Origin: JAGBWK01 sp964490275
Lineage (GTDB): Bacteria > Bacteroidota > Bacteroidia > Bacteroidales > Muribaculaceae
DNA length: 13,438 nt
Direction: 5' to 3'
Assembly: GCA_964490275.1 (NCBI GenBank)
Contig: CAZBBL010000041.1
Coordinates: 1 to 13,438 of the forward strand
Shown: one piece after another, positions 1-7,035 of the stretch
How the letters are laid out: each line of letters opens with the position of its first letter
Numbering within the stretch: position 1 is the first letter of the stretch
The notes under the pieces: generated by a model
The model's database searches: none
The model's input: only the letters and a program-made list of their open reading frames with translations
What the model was told of the DNA's origin: nothing
Translations under genes and position numbers: made by a program

Positions 1-36
1 AAAAAATGCAGGCTGCGGAAGCTTCGCAGCCTGCAT
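1..36 (-). terminator. Rho-independent terminator, minus strand
   Basis: A perfect 12-bp stem pairs 6-17 (ATGCAGGCTGCG) with 25-36, closing a 7-base loop. Read on the minus strand, the stem is followed by a run of T (positions 1-6 are all A on the plus strand), the classic intrinsic terminator layout. There is no T tract on the plus side, so it works only for minus-strand transcripts. The nearest minus-strand gene is recQ, whose stop is about 330 bases upstream. It therefore ends either a long recQ 3' UTR or a separate small transcript from 37-363. Confidence 0.8.
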
Positions 37-363
37 CGGCGTTTCAACTATTTATTATGAGAGCCTTAATCTCCAGTAATCACTACTCGATGATTAAGGG
101 CGAGGGATGTATTGAAATGCTCGTCGTTGGAAGCATTTCACCAATAATAACAACCGTGGAACAAATGTTGCACACGGAGATTGGCTAAAAGAGTATAAAG
201 ATTGTGAAGTTGGGCCGATTTTTTAAGTTAAAACTGTCTGTTGATGCGGTTTTCGGGGGTGCAAGCGAATATGTATAGTGGAGGACAGGATGGATTAGAC
301 GTATAGCGGGGTTGATGGGGGCGGACGAAATGGATTTCGCCACTACAAAGGTTGTGGAAGGTT
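37..363. other. Gene-free stretch with two perfect hairpins
   Basis: I find no convincing protein gene here in six frames. Two dyads are visible: 64-71 with 92-99 (CCTTAATC/GATTAAGG), and 113-121 with 132-140 (TGAAATGCT/AGCATTTCA, 10-base loop). A smaller hairpin at 323-341 (CGAAAT/ATTTCG with one bulged base and two more pairs) lies just past the recQ stop. With the terminator at 1-36, the minus strand reads hairpin, hairpin, terminator, which would suit a structured 3' UTR or a small RNA. A weak promoter-like AACATTTG (one mismatch to TAnnTTTG) occurs on the minus strand around 160-170. A non-coding RNA is inference only. Confidence 0.3.
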
Positions 364-2268
364 TTATTTGGGGAGGGTGAGGAGGCCGTTGTCGTTGATG
401 ACGGTGCTGTTGCCGATGAGGTCGCGCAGGCGGTCGATGATGGTGTCGGGGTTGTGGCCGGGGATGGAGTTGATGAGGGCGTCGATAGTGATGGTGCGGT
501 CGGGGCTGAGGCGTGAGAGGATGGTGCGTTGCAATTGTTGGTCGGAGTCGTTTTTAAATCGTGCGGTGGCTCGACAGACGTCGCATTTGCCACATGGCTC
601 TGTGGGTTTTTCGCCGAAATAGCGCAACATGGTGTTGACGCGGCAGTCGGTGGTGCCGAAGGCGAATTGTTTCATGGCTGTGATGCGCTCTTCCATGCGT
701 TGTCGGCGTTGCTCGTAGACTTCGATGGGGATGGGGAGATGGCGACCTTCGTCGCAGGGACGGGTGTAGAGGATATATGGGCAGGTGCGACGAGGGATGT
801 AGTGGAGCACGTGGCGACGAGTGAGGGCGAGAAGGGCGTTGTAGACGGTGTCTTCGGTGTAGTCGAGTTCGCAGGCTATGAGTCCTTCGTTGATGGGTTC
901 GTAGTCGGCAAACAGACCGGTGTAGGTGCGGAGTAGCTTGTTGAGTACGCGGTCTTCTTCAATGGGGAGTTGGAGGTCGTAGAGTTCGCTACGCTGCATG
1001 AGCATCATCACTCGGGCGCGAGAATAAATTTGGTCGGAATATTCGATATGGCCTGCTTGAGTCATGATAGACAGGGCGTTGACCACTTCGGGGGCTTTGA
1101 GGTTGAAACGCGAGCAGAATTGGGCAAGGTTGAATTCGTAGACGTGGTTGTAGCCTTCGCCGGGGACGACGTCGAGAAATGTCGAGGCGAGGTCGTAGAT
1201 GTGGCGTATTTGGTCTTTTGGGGGGAAGGCTTCGTTGAGGCGTCGGGTGAGCAGGGCTTTGTCGGTTTTGGCGACGAGGAGTACGGCCAGTGAGGGTAGG
1301 CCGTCGCGACCGCCTCGGCCGGCTTCTTGGTAGTATTCTTCGAGTGAGGATGGGAGGTCGTAGTGGATGACTAATCTGACGTCGGGTTTGTCGATGCCCA
1401 TGCCGAAGGCGTTGGTGGCGACCATGATGCGTGTTTGGTCGCTTTTCCATTTGTTTTGGCGGAGTTCTTTTTCTTCGGGGGCGAGGCCGGCATGGTAGTA
1501 GTCGGCGCTATGGCCTTCGTTGGCGAGGAGCATGGCCAGTTCGCGGGCGCGTTTGCGTGAGCGGACGTAGACGATTGAGCATCCGCCCATTTTGGTGAGT
1601 ATTTCTAAGAGTTTGCCTTCTTTATAGTCGGTGTAGCGGACGATATAAGAAAGGTTGTTGCGGGCGAAGCTTAGGCGGAATATTGCGGGGGAGGCCATCT
1701 GTAGCTTTTGGGCGATGTCGTCGAGCACATGAGGGGTGGCTGAGGCGGTAAGTGCCAATACGGGGGCCTGTGGGAAGAGCTTGCGCAGTTGGGCTATTTT
1801 GAGGTATGAGGGGCGGAAGTCGTAGCCCCATTGGGAGATGCAGTGGGCTTCGTCGACGACGATGATGCGTATGGGGAGGGAGCGTACGATGTCGAGGAAC
1901 GATGGCGATTGGAGTTTTTCGGGGGAGAGGTAGAGTAGCTTGGCTTTGCCGAGGCGACAGCGGTCGATGGCGAGTTGTTGTTCGCGGCGTGTGAGAGCGG
2001 CGTGGAGATATGTAGCCAGGATGCCACGTTGACGCAGGTTGTCGATTTGGTCTTTCATGAGCGAAATCAGGGGCGTCACTACGATGGTAAGGCCGTCGGT
2101 AGCGAGGGCTGGCACTTGGAATGTGATAGACTTACCGCCACCGGTTGGGAGCAGGCCGATTGTGTCGTGGCCTGAGAGAATGGAGGTGATGATCTCTTTC
2201 TGCGCGGGGCGGAAGGAGTCGTATCCCCAATTTTGTTGGAGGATGTCGGTAATGTCGGGGGCGCTCAT
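364..2268 (-). CDS. recQ: RecQ-family ATP-dependent DNA helicase
   Basis: This 634-residue cytoplasmic helicase unwinds DNA 3'-5' using ATP, in recombinational repair and fork processing. Superfamily 2 motifs appear in order: motif 0 (YDSFRPAQKEII, 16-27), Walker A (PTGGGKS, 41-47), the DEAH box with the RecQ aromatic loop (DEAHCISQWGYDFRPSY, 139-155), TASATP (174-179), and motifs V/VI (ATNAFGMGIDKPDV, 284-297; QEAGRGGRDG, 314-323). Four cysteines at 542, 559, 562 and 565 (CGKCDVC at the end) form the RecQ zinc site. They lie far towards the C-terminus, after about 170 residues of winged-helix-like sequence, rather than straight after the helicase core as in E. coli RecQ. No HRDC domain is evident; the last 65 residues may be a small helical tail. 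The ATG overlaps the recJ stop (ATGA), which supports this start and suggests translational coupling. A RecQ-family identity is secure; a housekeeping rather than paralogous role is not. Confidence 0.95.
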   Translation of the reverse strand: MSAPDITDILQQNWGYDSFRPAQKEIITSILSGHDTIGLLPTGGGKSITFQVPALATDGLTIVVTPLISLMKDQIDNLRQRGILATYLHAALTRREQQLAIDRCRLGKAKLLYLSPEKLQSPSFLDIVRSLPIRIIVVDEAHCISQWGYDFRPSYLKIAQLRKLFPQAPVLALTASATPHVLDDIAQKLQMASPAIFRLSFARNNLSYIVRYTDYKEGKLLEILTKMGGCSIVYVRSRKRARELAMLLANEGHSADYYHAGLAPEEKELRQNKWKSDQTRIMVATNAFGMGIDKPDVRLVIHYDLPSSLEEYYQEAGRGGRDGLPSLAVLLVAKTDKALLTRRLNEAFPPKDQIRHIYDLASTFLDVVPGEGYNHVYEFNLAQFCSRFNLKAPEVVNALSIMTQAGHIEYSDQIYSRARVMMLMQRSELYDLQLPIEEDRVLNKLLRTYTGLFADYEPINEGLIACELDYTEDTVYNALLALTRRHVLHYIPRRTCPYILYTRPCDEGRHLPIPIEVYEQRRQRMEERITAMKQFAFGTTDCRVNTMLRYFGEKPTEPCGKCDVCRATARFKNDSDQQLQRTILSRLSPDRTITIDALINSIPGHNPDTIIDRLRDLIGNSTVINDNGLLTLPK

Positions 2269-3989
2269 CGGGTGCGAATTTCCTTGACAAGGAGCTGAAG
2301 CTGTACGGGAGCGTTGTGGTGTTTGTTCTCCTCGATGGTGTAGCAGATGTCGAATTTATGGCCGGCGTGGATGGCGTCGAAATGGCGAGCGAGGTTGAAG
2401 GCGATGCCGTTGAAGACTTTGCCTGAGGTGTCGTCGACCAATTCGAGTTTGATGTGTTCGAGCTGTTTGCCGACGAGCTTTGAGGTGCCAAAGTCGGAGA
2501 CGTTGCGTGTGCAGAATACCGGTTTTTGGTTGCCGGGGCCGAAGGGATTGAACCGCTTGAGCAGGGCAATCAGTTCGGGGGTTATGTCGGCGAAGCTGAG
2601 GTATGCGTCGATGTCGAGTTGAGGCGTCAGCTGGTTGGGGGTAATGTTTTCGGCGACGTATTGTTCGAATCGGCGAGTAAATTCGGGGATGTTTTCTTCT
2701 TTGAGCGAAAGGCCGACGGCATAGGGGTGGCCGCCGAAATTTTCGAGCAGGTCGCGCACTGAGTCGACGGCTTTGTAGATGTCGAAGCCTTGGACAGAGC
2801 GCGAAGAGCCGGTAGCCAATCCGTTTGAGTGGGTCAAGACGACGGCGGGTTTGTAGTAGAGTTCGGTAAGGCGCGAGGCGACGATGCCGATGATGCCGCG
2901 GTGCCAATCTTTGTTGTAGATGACGATCGACTTTTTGTTGGAGTGGCCTTCGTCGCGGTTTTTGAGGATTTCGGAGGCTTCTTCGGTGATGCGTTTGTCG
3001 AGCTCTTTGCGGTCTTTGTTGTATTGGTCGATGGCTTTGGCTTTTTCGGAGGCTTCGGCGAGGTCGCGAGCCACGAGAAGTTCGACGGCTTCGCTGCCGC
3101 TTTGCATGCGACCGGAGGCGTTGATGCGGGGGCCGATTTTGAAGATCACGTCGGAGATGGTGATTTCGCGCGACGACATTTGAGAGATGCGCATGATGGC
3201 GCGCAATCCCATGTTGGGGTTTGTGTTGAGGCGTCGCAGGCCGTGGTATGTGAGTATGCGGTTTTCGCCGGTCATAGGCACGATGTCGGCAGCGATGCTG
3301 ACGGCTACCAAATCGAGTAGTCCTTCGAGGTCGGTCAAGGGTATGTCGTTGGAGATGGAGAAAGCTTGCATGAGCTTATAGCCAACGCCACAGCCCGAGA
3401 GGTGGGGGTAGGGGTAGGTGGAGTCTTCGAGTTTGGGGTTGAGGATTGCGACGGCTTTTGGGAGTTCGTCGTCGGGGACGTGGTGGTCGCAGATGATAAA
3501 GTCGATGCCTTTGGTGGCGGCATAGGCTATTTCGTTGTTGGCTTTGATGCCGCAATCGAGGATGATGACGAGTTTCACTTGTTGTTCGGCAAATTCGTCG
3601 ATTGCGCGGCGTGAGATACCATATCCCTCGTCGTAGCGAGTAGGGATATAAAAGTCGATATTGGAGTAGAAATTACGGAGATATTTGTAGACCAGAGCGA
3701 CGGCCGTGGTGCCGTCGACGTCGTAGTCGCCATATACCATAATTTTCTCCTTGCTACCCATGGCACGATTCAGACGGCTCACAGCGAGGTCCATTTGGGG
3801 CATTAGGAACGGGTCGTGCAAGTCTTTGAGGGAGGGGTTGAAAAATTTCTCGGCTTCCTCGACAGACTTGACTCCGCGCTGTACCAGCAGCTCACTAATC
3901 GGAGGAGTCGCGGCAAATTTCTCTGCCAAGGCTGTCTCTAATTTTTGTTCGTCGGATGTCAAGGGTAAGTAATTCCATTTACTTATCAT
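2265..3989 (-). CDS. recJ: Single-stranded-DNA-specific exonuclease RecJ
   Basis: This 574-residue DHH-superfamily nuclease degrades single-stranded DNA 5'-3' using divalent metal, in recombination and mismatch or base-excision repair. Visible motifs are motif I GDYDVDGTT (87-95), LDCGI (144-148), the DHH signature CDHH (167-170), SGCGVGYK (198-205), AADIVP (233-238), INASGRM (289-295), and the DHHA1 domain with GSSRSVQGFD (394-403) and FGGHPYAVGLSL (418-429). An OB-like C-terminal region with NPFGPGNQKPVF (481-492) completes the usual architecture, and length is normal for the family. I chose the ATG at 3989 (MISKWNYLPL). The frame is open 13 codons further upstream, but that stretch is unlike RecJ, while the A-rich bases before 3989 suit a Bacteroidota start. 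It is the first gene of a two-gene operon with recQ. Confidence 0.95.
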   Translation of the reverse strand: MISKWNYLPLTSDEQKLETALAEKFAATPPISELLVQRGVKSVEEAEKFFNPSLKDLHDPFLMPQMDLAVSRLNRAMGSKEKIMVYGDYDVDGTTAVALVYKYLRNFYSNIDFYIPTRYDEGYGISRRAIDEFAEQQVKLVIILDCGIKANNEIAYAATKGIDFIICDHHVPDDELPKAVAILNPKLEDSTYPYPHLSGCGVGYKLMQAFSISNDIPLTDLEGLLDLVAVSIAADIVPMTGENRILTYHGLRRLNTNPNMGLRAIMRISQMSSREITISDVIFKIGPRINASGRMQSGSEAVELLVARDLAEASEKAKAIDQYNKDRKELDKRITEEASEILKNRDEGHSNKKSIVIYNKDWHRGIIGIVASRLTELYYKPAVVLTHSNGLATGSSRSVQGFDIYKAVDSVRDLLENFGGHPYAVGLSLKEENIPEFTRRFEQYVAENITPNQLTPQLDIDAYLSFADITPELIALLKRFNPFGPGNQKPVFCTRNVSDFGTSKLVGKQLEHIKLELVDDTSGKVFNGIAFNLARHFDAIHAGHKFDICYTIEENKHHNAPVQLQLLVKEIRTR

Positions 3990-4307
3990 TATGTTGTTTT
4001 TTTTATTATCGAGGTAGGGGCGCTGCAATTGGCTGTTGGGCGATTGCTGCGAGCGGCACTATTGTCGCAGGCTTATAGCGCAAAACCCCGTGGAAATCCT
4101 TAGAATGGATTTCGGCGGGCGGAGAGAGCGAGCGGGAGCCGAGGATTGTAGGTGGCGACGGCATGGTCGGTGTTGGTGTCTTATCCGGGTTGCCATCAAG
4201 CTTATACCGATGTTGCAAACGTTTGGCACAGCGGTGTTTACGTGTCTTGTAAACAGGCTTGAGGCCCGACGACGAGACCATGCGATAATATCTCACTCGT
4301 TGTAGCG

Positions 4308-4315
4308 CAAATTTA
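4308..4315 (-). promoter_or_regulatory. Candidate recJ-recQ promoter (-7 box TAAATTTG)
   Basis: On the minus strand the sequence TAAATTTG exactly fits the Bacteroidota -7 consensus TAnnTTTG. It follows an AT-rich stretch, with a T-rich TAGTTTTT about 20 bases upstream where the -33 element (TTTG or TTG) would sit. No other exact match was noticed between here and the recJ start. Transcription would begin near 4303, giving a leader of about 310 bases. Confidence 0.45.
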
Positions 4316-4411
4316 GGTTAATTATTCGAGAAAAACTATTAATTAAGTATATTTAGCAATTAATTATTAAAATAATTTTTGAGGGAGAGTTTGAGGTTGT
4401 GAGATATGCAA

Positions 4412-4449
4412 ATTGGGCCAATTGGTTTTGTGATTCCAATTGGCCCAAT
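4412..4449 (-). terminator. Hairpin, probable terminator of the protease-channel operon
   Basis: A perfect 14-bp inverted repeat (ATTGGGCCAATTGG at 4412-4425, its complement at 4436-4449) closes a 10-base loop. On the minus strand it begins about 40 bases past the channel gene's stop, where a terminator is expected. The following T run is short (TTT then GCATATC), so it is a weaker intrinsic terminator than the one at the left edge and might instead protect the mRNA 3' end. Confidence 0.55.
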
Positions 4450-4488
4450 GAGTATGATGTTTTAGAACTTGTGGGGGGAGTTCTTGAT

Positions 4489-5616
4489 TTAGGCTGTGTG
4501 GTTGATGTGGACATCCATTTGCGGGAAGGGGAAGTGGATGTCGTGGCGAGGCAACTCGGAGTAGATGCGTTCGTTGTAGGTGTAGAATACGTCCCAATAG
4601 TCGCAGCTGCGCACCCAAGCGCGTACGATGAGGTTGACGCTGCTGTCGGCCAGGGCGTCGACCAATACAGTGGGTTCTTGAGTCACTTTGGGTTTGATTT
4701 CGTTGATTTTGGCCTCGCGAGCTTCGTTCCATCGTTCGATGGCTTGAGCCATTTTGTGGCGGTGGGTAAACATTCGGCGCAGCAATCCGGGACGTTTTTC
4801 GGCTACGGGGTTGTTGACGGTGGCGGTGTCGACGTTGTCGGCAGCGGAGGTTTCGGTGCGTTGGGTGATGATGCGTTGGTCGCCGTCGAAGAGGTCGAGG
4901 ATGGCTTTGCGGGCAGTGTCGACGTTGTCGCCGTATGAGATAGCCACTTCCCATTGTATGCGGCGGTATTCTTCGCGCGACCAGTTGTTGACGCTCGAGG
5001 TTGAGAGGCCGCCGTTGGGGATGATGATGGCTTTGTTGTCGTAGGTAGTAATGATGGTGTGGAAGATTTGTATTTCGCGGACGGTGCCGGCATATCCTTG
5101 CGCCTCGATGTAGTCGCCGATTTTGTAGGGTTTGAGCAGAAGGATGAGCACTCCGCCGGCAAAGTTTTGCAATGTGCCGCTCAGAGCCATACCAATGGCG
5201 ACGCCGGCCGAAGCAAAGATGGCGACAAATGAGCTGGTTTCGATGCCGAGGATGCCGATGACGGTCACTATCAATATGAAGTATAACACTATCTTGATGA
5301 AGCTCAAGATGAAGGTGCAGAGCGAGTTGTCGACGTCGCGCTTAATCAATATGGCGCCGACGAAATGATAGATACGTTTGATGATAAACTTGCCGACGTA
5401 GAACACCAGCAGGGCGATGGCGATATCGATGGCGAAGTTGATTAGGCGCTCAACCATTGAGCTGAAAAAATCTTCTAATGAGAAGTTTTTGAGCTGGTCG
5501 ATGCCTTGCTTGAGGGTTTCGGCCGATGGGGTAGCGGGTTCGGTTGCCGAAGCCGTCTCGGCCGATTTGGCTACCAAGTTTGATACGTCGGTCAGGTCGG
5601 TTTGAAAAAGGTTCAT
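4489..5616 (-). CDS. MscS-family mechanosensitive ion channel
   Basis: A 375-residue inner-membrane channel of the MscS family, which opens under membrane tension to release solutes on osmotic downshock. After a polar N-terminal segment (1-50) come TM1 (about 57-79), TM2 (about 100-122) and the pore helix TM3 (about 128-161), with the small-residue pattern ASAGVAIGMALSGTLQNFAG. The beta domain follows (KPYKIGDYIEAQG, 162-174; IIIPNGGLSTSSVNNW, 197-212), then the alpha/beta domain ending in the family signature FPFPQMDVHI (362-371). Between DLFDGDQRII (241-250) and PTVLVDALADSSVNLIVRAW (315-334) lie about 60 extra residues absent from E. coli MscS (286 aa), including a basic, helix-prone part (RRMFTHRHKMAQAIERWNEA). 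It is second in a minus-strand pair, 18 bases after the C11 protease gene. Confidence 0.93.
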   Translation of the reverse strand: MNLFQTDLTDVSNLVAKSAETASATEPATPSAETLKQGIDQLKNFSLEDFFSSMVERLINFAIDIAIALLVFYVGKFIIKRIYHFVGAILIKRDVDNSLCTFILSFIKIVLYFILIVTVIGILGIETSSFVAIFASAGVAIGMALSGTLQNFAGGVLILLLKPYKIGDYIEAQGYAGTVREIQIFHTIITTYDNKAIIIPNGGLSTSSVNNWSREEYRRIQWEVAISYGDNVDTARKAILDLFDGDQRIITQRTETSAADNVDTATVNNPVAEKRPGLLRRMFTHRHKMAQAIERWNEAREAKINEIKPKVTQEPTVLVDALADSSVNLIVRAWVRSCDYWDVFYTYNERIYSELPRHDIHFPFPQMDVHINHTA

Positions 5617-5634
5617 TGTTGTGTATAGAAATTG

Positions 5635-6768
5635 TTATTGAAACAGGTGGGCTACAACATCGCTCCACCATTGCAGTTGATAATAGTTGTTTGAGCTGTG
5701 GGCGTCGGCTTCCGACTCCAAGATAGCTGTTGAGAGACCGCTATAGTTGGTGATGCGCAAGCTGTTCCATATCGATGGGGTGGCGGCCGAGTAGACTACT
5801 GCTGATTGGAGTGCTGCATCCCAACGAGAGAGCGCCTCGGCGTCGGATGTCAGAGCAGTGACGTATTGGCCCAGGTCGTAGAGATAGCATGTGCCAATCA
5901 TATATTTTTGAGGAGTGAACCCTTCGGGTAGCGTGGGCCGGGAGGCAAAAATCTCTTTTGTGGCGTTGGCCAGGTCGTCGATGGCGTTGAGGTCGATGAG
6001 TGAGATAGTGCATGTGCGGTTGCGCCCTGATAGGTTGTTGTAGCTGTCGAAGGTGGCTTGGCAAGCCGCTTGCAAATCGGCTTGGTCGGCCATCAGATAG
6101 CGAAGTGTTTGGTCGTAGGGCATTCCGGTGGCCGGGAGCTCCGTAGCGCTGCCAACCATGTAGTGTGCGACGTGGCGCAATTCGTAGGCCACCTCAACCG
6201 ATGCCATGTAGCAACAGTCGAAGTATACGTAGTCGAAGCCTTGTCCTTGGAGTACGTCGGCCAAAGTTGTCACATTCATGTAGCGACCGCGTTGTTGGCC
6301 AAACGACTGTGTCACAGCCTCTGCGGGCGATTCCATGCCGTTTTGGAGCCATCCGCTGGCGTGGCTCCATAATATCAGTCCATAGTTGTCGGCCGGAGCC
6401 AAACGCTTGAAATCGCTGATTACTTGCGCCATGCGAGTCGAACTTACCGACGCGTCGTCGAGCGAATATTCGAGTAGCGTAGTTTGCCCTTCGGGCGTTA
6501 TTTCATAGAGAGTGGGCGTGCCTGAGATGCCGTCGTGGTAGATAATCAAGCGGTTGTTGCCGAAGTCGCCGTTGTGGGCGGCCGTGAGCATCTCGTCGAA
6601 GTCGAGTTGGTCGTAGCCCGACGATCCGAGCGAATTGTCGGCGACCATGTAGACCAACACCGAACGGCCCACTATTGGCGTAGGTTCGTCGTTCTTGTCG
6701 TGGCACGATGTCAGCGTCAGTATGGTCAACAGCAGCGTAGTAATATGATTGAAGAAATTTTTCAGCAT
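5635..6768 (-). CDS. Clostripain-family (C11) cysteine protease, lipoprotein
   Basis: A 377-residue secreted protein predicted to be a caspase-like peptidase of MEROPS family C11. The N-terminus is a lipoprotein signal: a short charged start, a hydrophobic stretch and lipobox LTSC with Cys22, followed by a polar HDKNDEPTP linker. The core begins RSVLVYMVADNSL (35-47). Catalytic residues are likely His136 in LWSHASGW (133-140) and Cys186 in FDCCYMASVEVAYEL (183-197), matching the family pattern D-x-C-x-M-x-S; Cys185 occupies the position usually held by Ala. GSATELPATGMPYD (206-219) is the conserved post-nucleophile segment. The family prefers Arg or Lys at P1; this was not tested here. I chose the ATG at 6768 because it places the signal peptide at the N-terminus and lies 37 bases past a TAACTTTG box. 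The longer in-frame start lies at that box and is rejected. A surface or periplasmic location is likely. Confidence 0.9.
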   Translation of the reverse strand: MLKNFFNHITTLLLTILTLTSCHDKNDEPTPIVGRSVLVYMVADNSLGSSGYDQLDFDEMLTAAHNGDFGNNRLIIYHDGISGTPTLYEITPEGQTTLLEYSLDDASVSSTRMAQVISDFKRLAPADNYGLILWSHASGWLQNGMESPAEAVTQSFGQQRGRYMNVTTLADVLQGQGFDYVYFDCCYMASVEVAYELRHVAHYMVGSATELPATGMPYDQTLRYLMADQADLQAACQATFDSYNNLSGRNRTCTISLIDLNAIDDLANATKEIFASRPTLPEGFTPQKYMIGTCYLYDLGQYVTALTSDAEALSRWDAALQSAVVYSAATPSIWNSLRITNYSGLSTAILESEADAHSSNNYYQLQWWSDVVAHLFQ

Positions 6769-6804
6769 AAGTTTTAAAAAGTCGTTGTTAGCGACAATGT
6801 TCTG

Positions 6805-6812
6805 CAAAGTTA
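6805..6812 (-). promoter_or_regulatory. Candidate promoter of the C11-MscS operon (TAACTTTG)
   Basis: On the minus strand TAACTTTG is an exact TAnnTTTG match. Upstream at -33 spacing the sequence is T-rich (ATTTTTTAGC), without a clean TTTG. Transcription would start near 6800, leaving a leader of about 30 bases before the protease ATG, which independently supports that start codon. Confidence 0.55.
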
Positions 6813-6962
6813 CACAATTTTTTCAACCGAATAGCTAAAAATTGTTGCCCGATAGCTTCAGGCATGTAGGCGCTGCTATTCAAAGGCTTGAGAGTGGGCG
6901 CAGTTTGTGACAATATGATTGCAATTAAATTAAATTCGTGTTACGTCGGGAAAGCGATTTCG

Positions 6963-6970
6963 TAATTTTG
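6963..6970 (+). promoter_or_regulatory. Promoter-like TAATTTTG box, orphan
   Basis: TAATTTTG on the plus strand fits TAnnTTTG, with GTT about 20 bases upstream. It points into the degraded CotH-like fragment and not directly at a complete gene, so it may be a relic, drive a non-coding transcript, or be chance in an AT-rich stretch. Confidence 0.3.
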
Positions 6971-7035
6971 TTCGCTGAAAGCGTTGCGGTCGACATCAAC
7001 GACGTGAAATCGTGGTCGTTCAGCATCTCCTTTGA

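Larger units (their letters stand above)
3990..4488. other. Leader and intergenic region between mscS-type gene and recJ
   Basis: About 500 bases without a convincing gene. The recJ-proximal part is GC-rich, and 4320-4385 is strongly AT-rich. Visible dyads are GAAATCC/GGATTTC (4093-4099 with 4107-4113), TGTTTAC/GTAAACA (4235-4241 with 4249-4255) and the palindrome CAAACGTTTG (4216-4225). If the TAAATTTG box at 4308-4315 is the recJ promoter, the transcript has a 5' leader of roughly 300 bases containing all three. A GTG-initiated minus-strand frame (4296 to 4006, 96 codons, rich in Pro and Thr, no family resemblance) spans the same leader and is not called as a gene. Confidence 0.4.

Noticed and set aside
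6..188. Plus-strand 60-codon frame at the left edge
   Set aside because: It begins in the terminator stem and runs through two further hairpins; no recognisable motif, and structure explains the sequence better.
2829..3320. Plus-strand frame of 163 codons inside recJ
   Set aside because: Mirror of recJ codons with Val/Phe/Gly/Asp-rich low-complexity content; recJ motifs occupy the other strand throughout.
4006..4296. Minus-strand GTG frame of 96 codons before recJ
   Set aside because: Pro/Thr/Ser-rich with no family resemblance and a rare start codon; kept only as part of the leader observation.
4399..4938. Plus-strand frame of 179 codons antisense to the MscS gene
   Set aside because: Repetitive Val/Gly/Asp composition typical of an antisense shadow; it starts in the hairpin region and overlaps a clearly real gene.
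6769..6807. N-terminal extension of the C11 protease by 13 codons
   Set aside because: It would start inside the promoter box TAACTTTG and displace the lipoprotein signal from the N-terminus.
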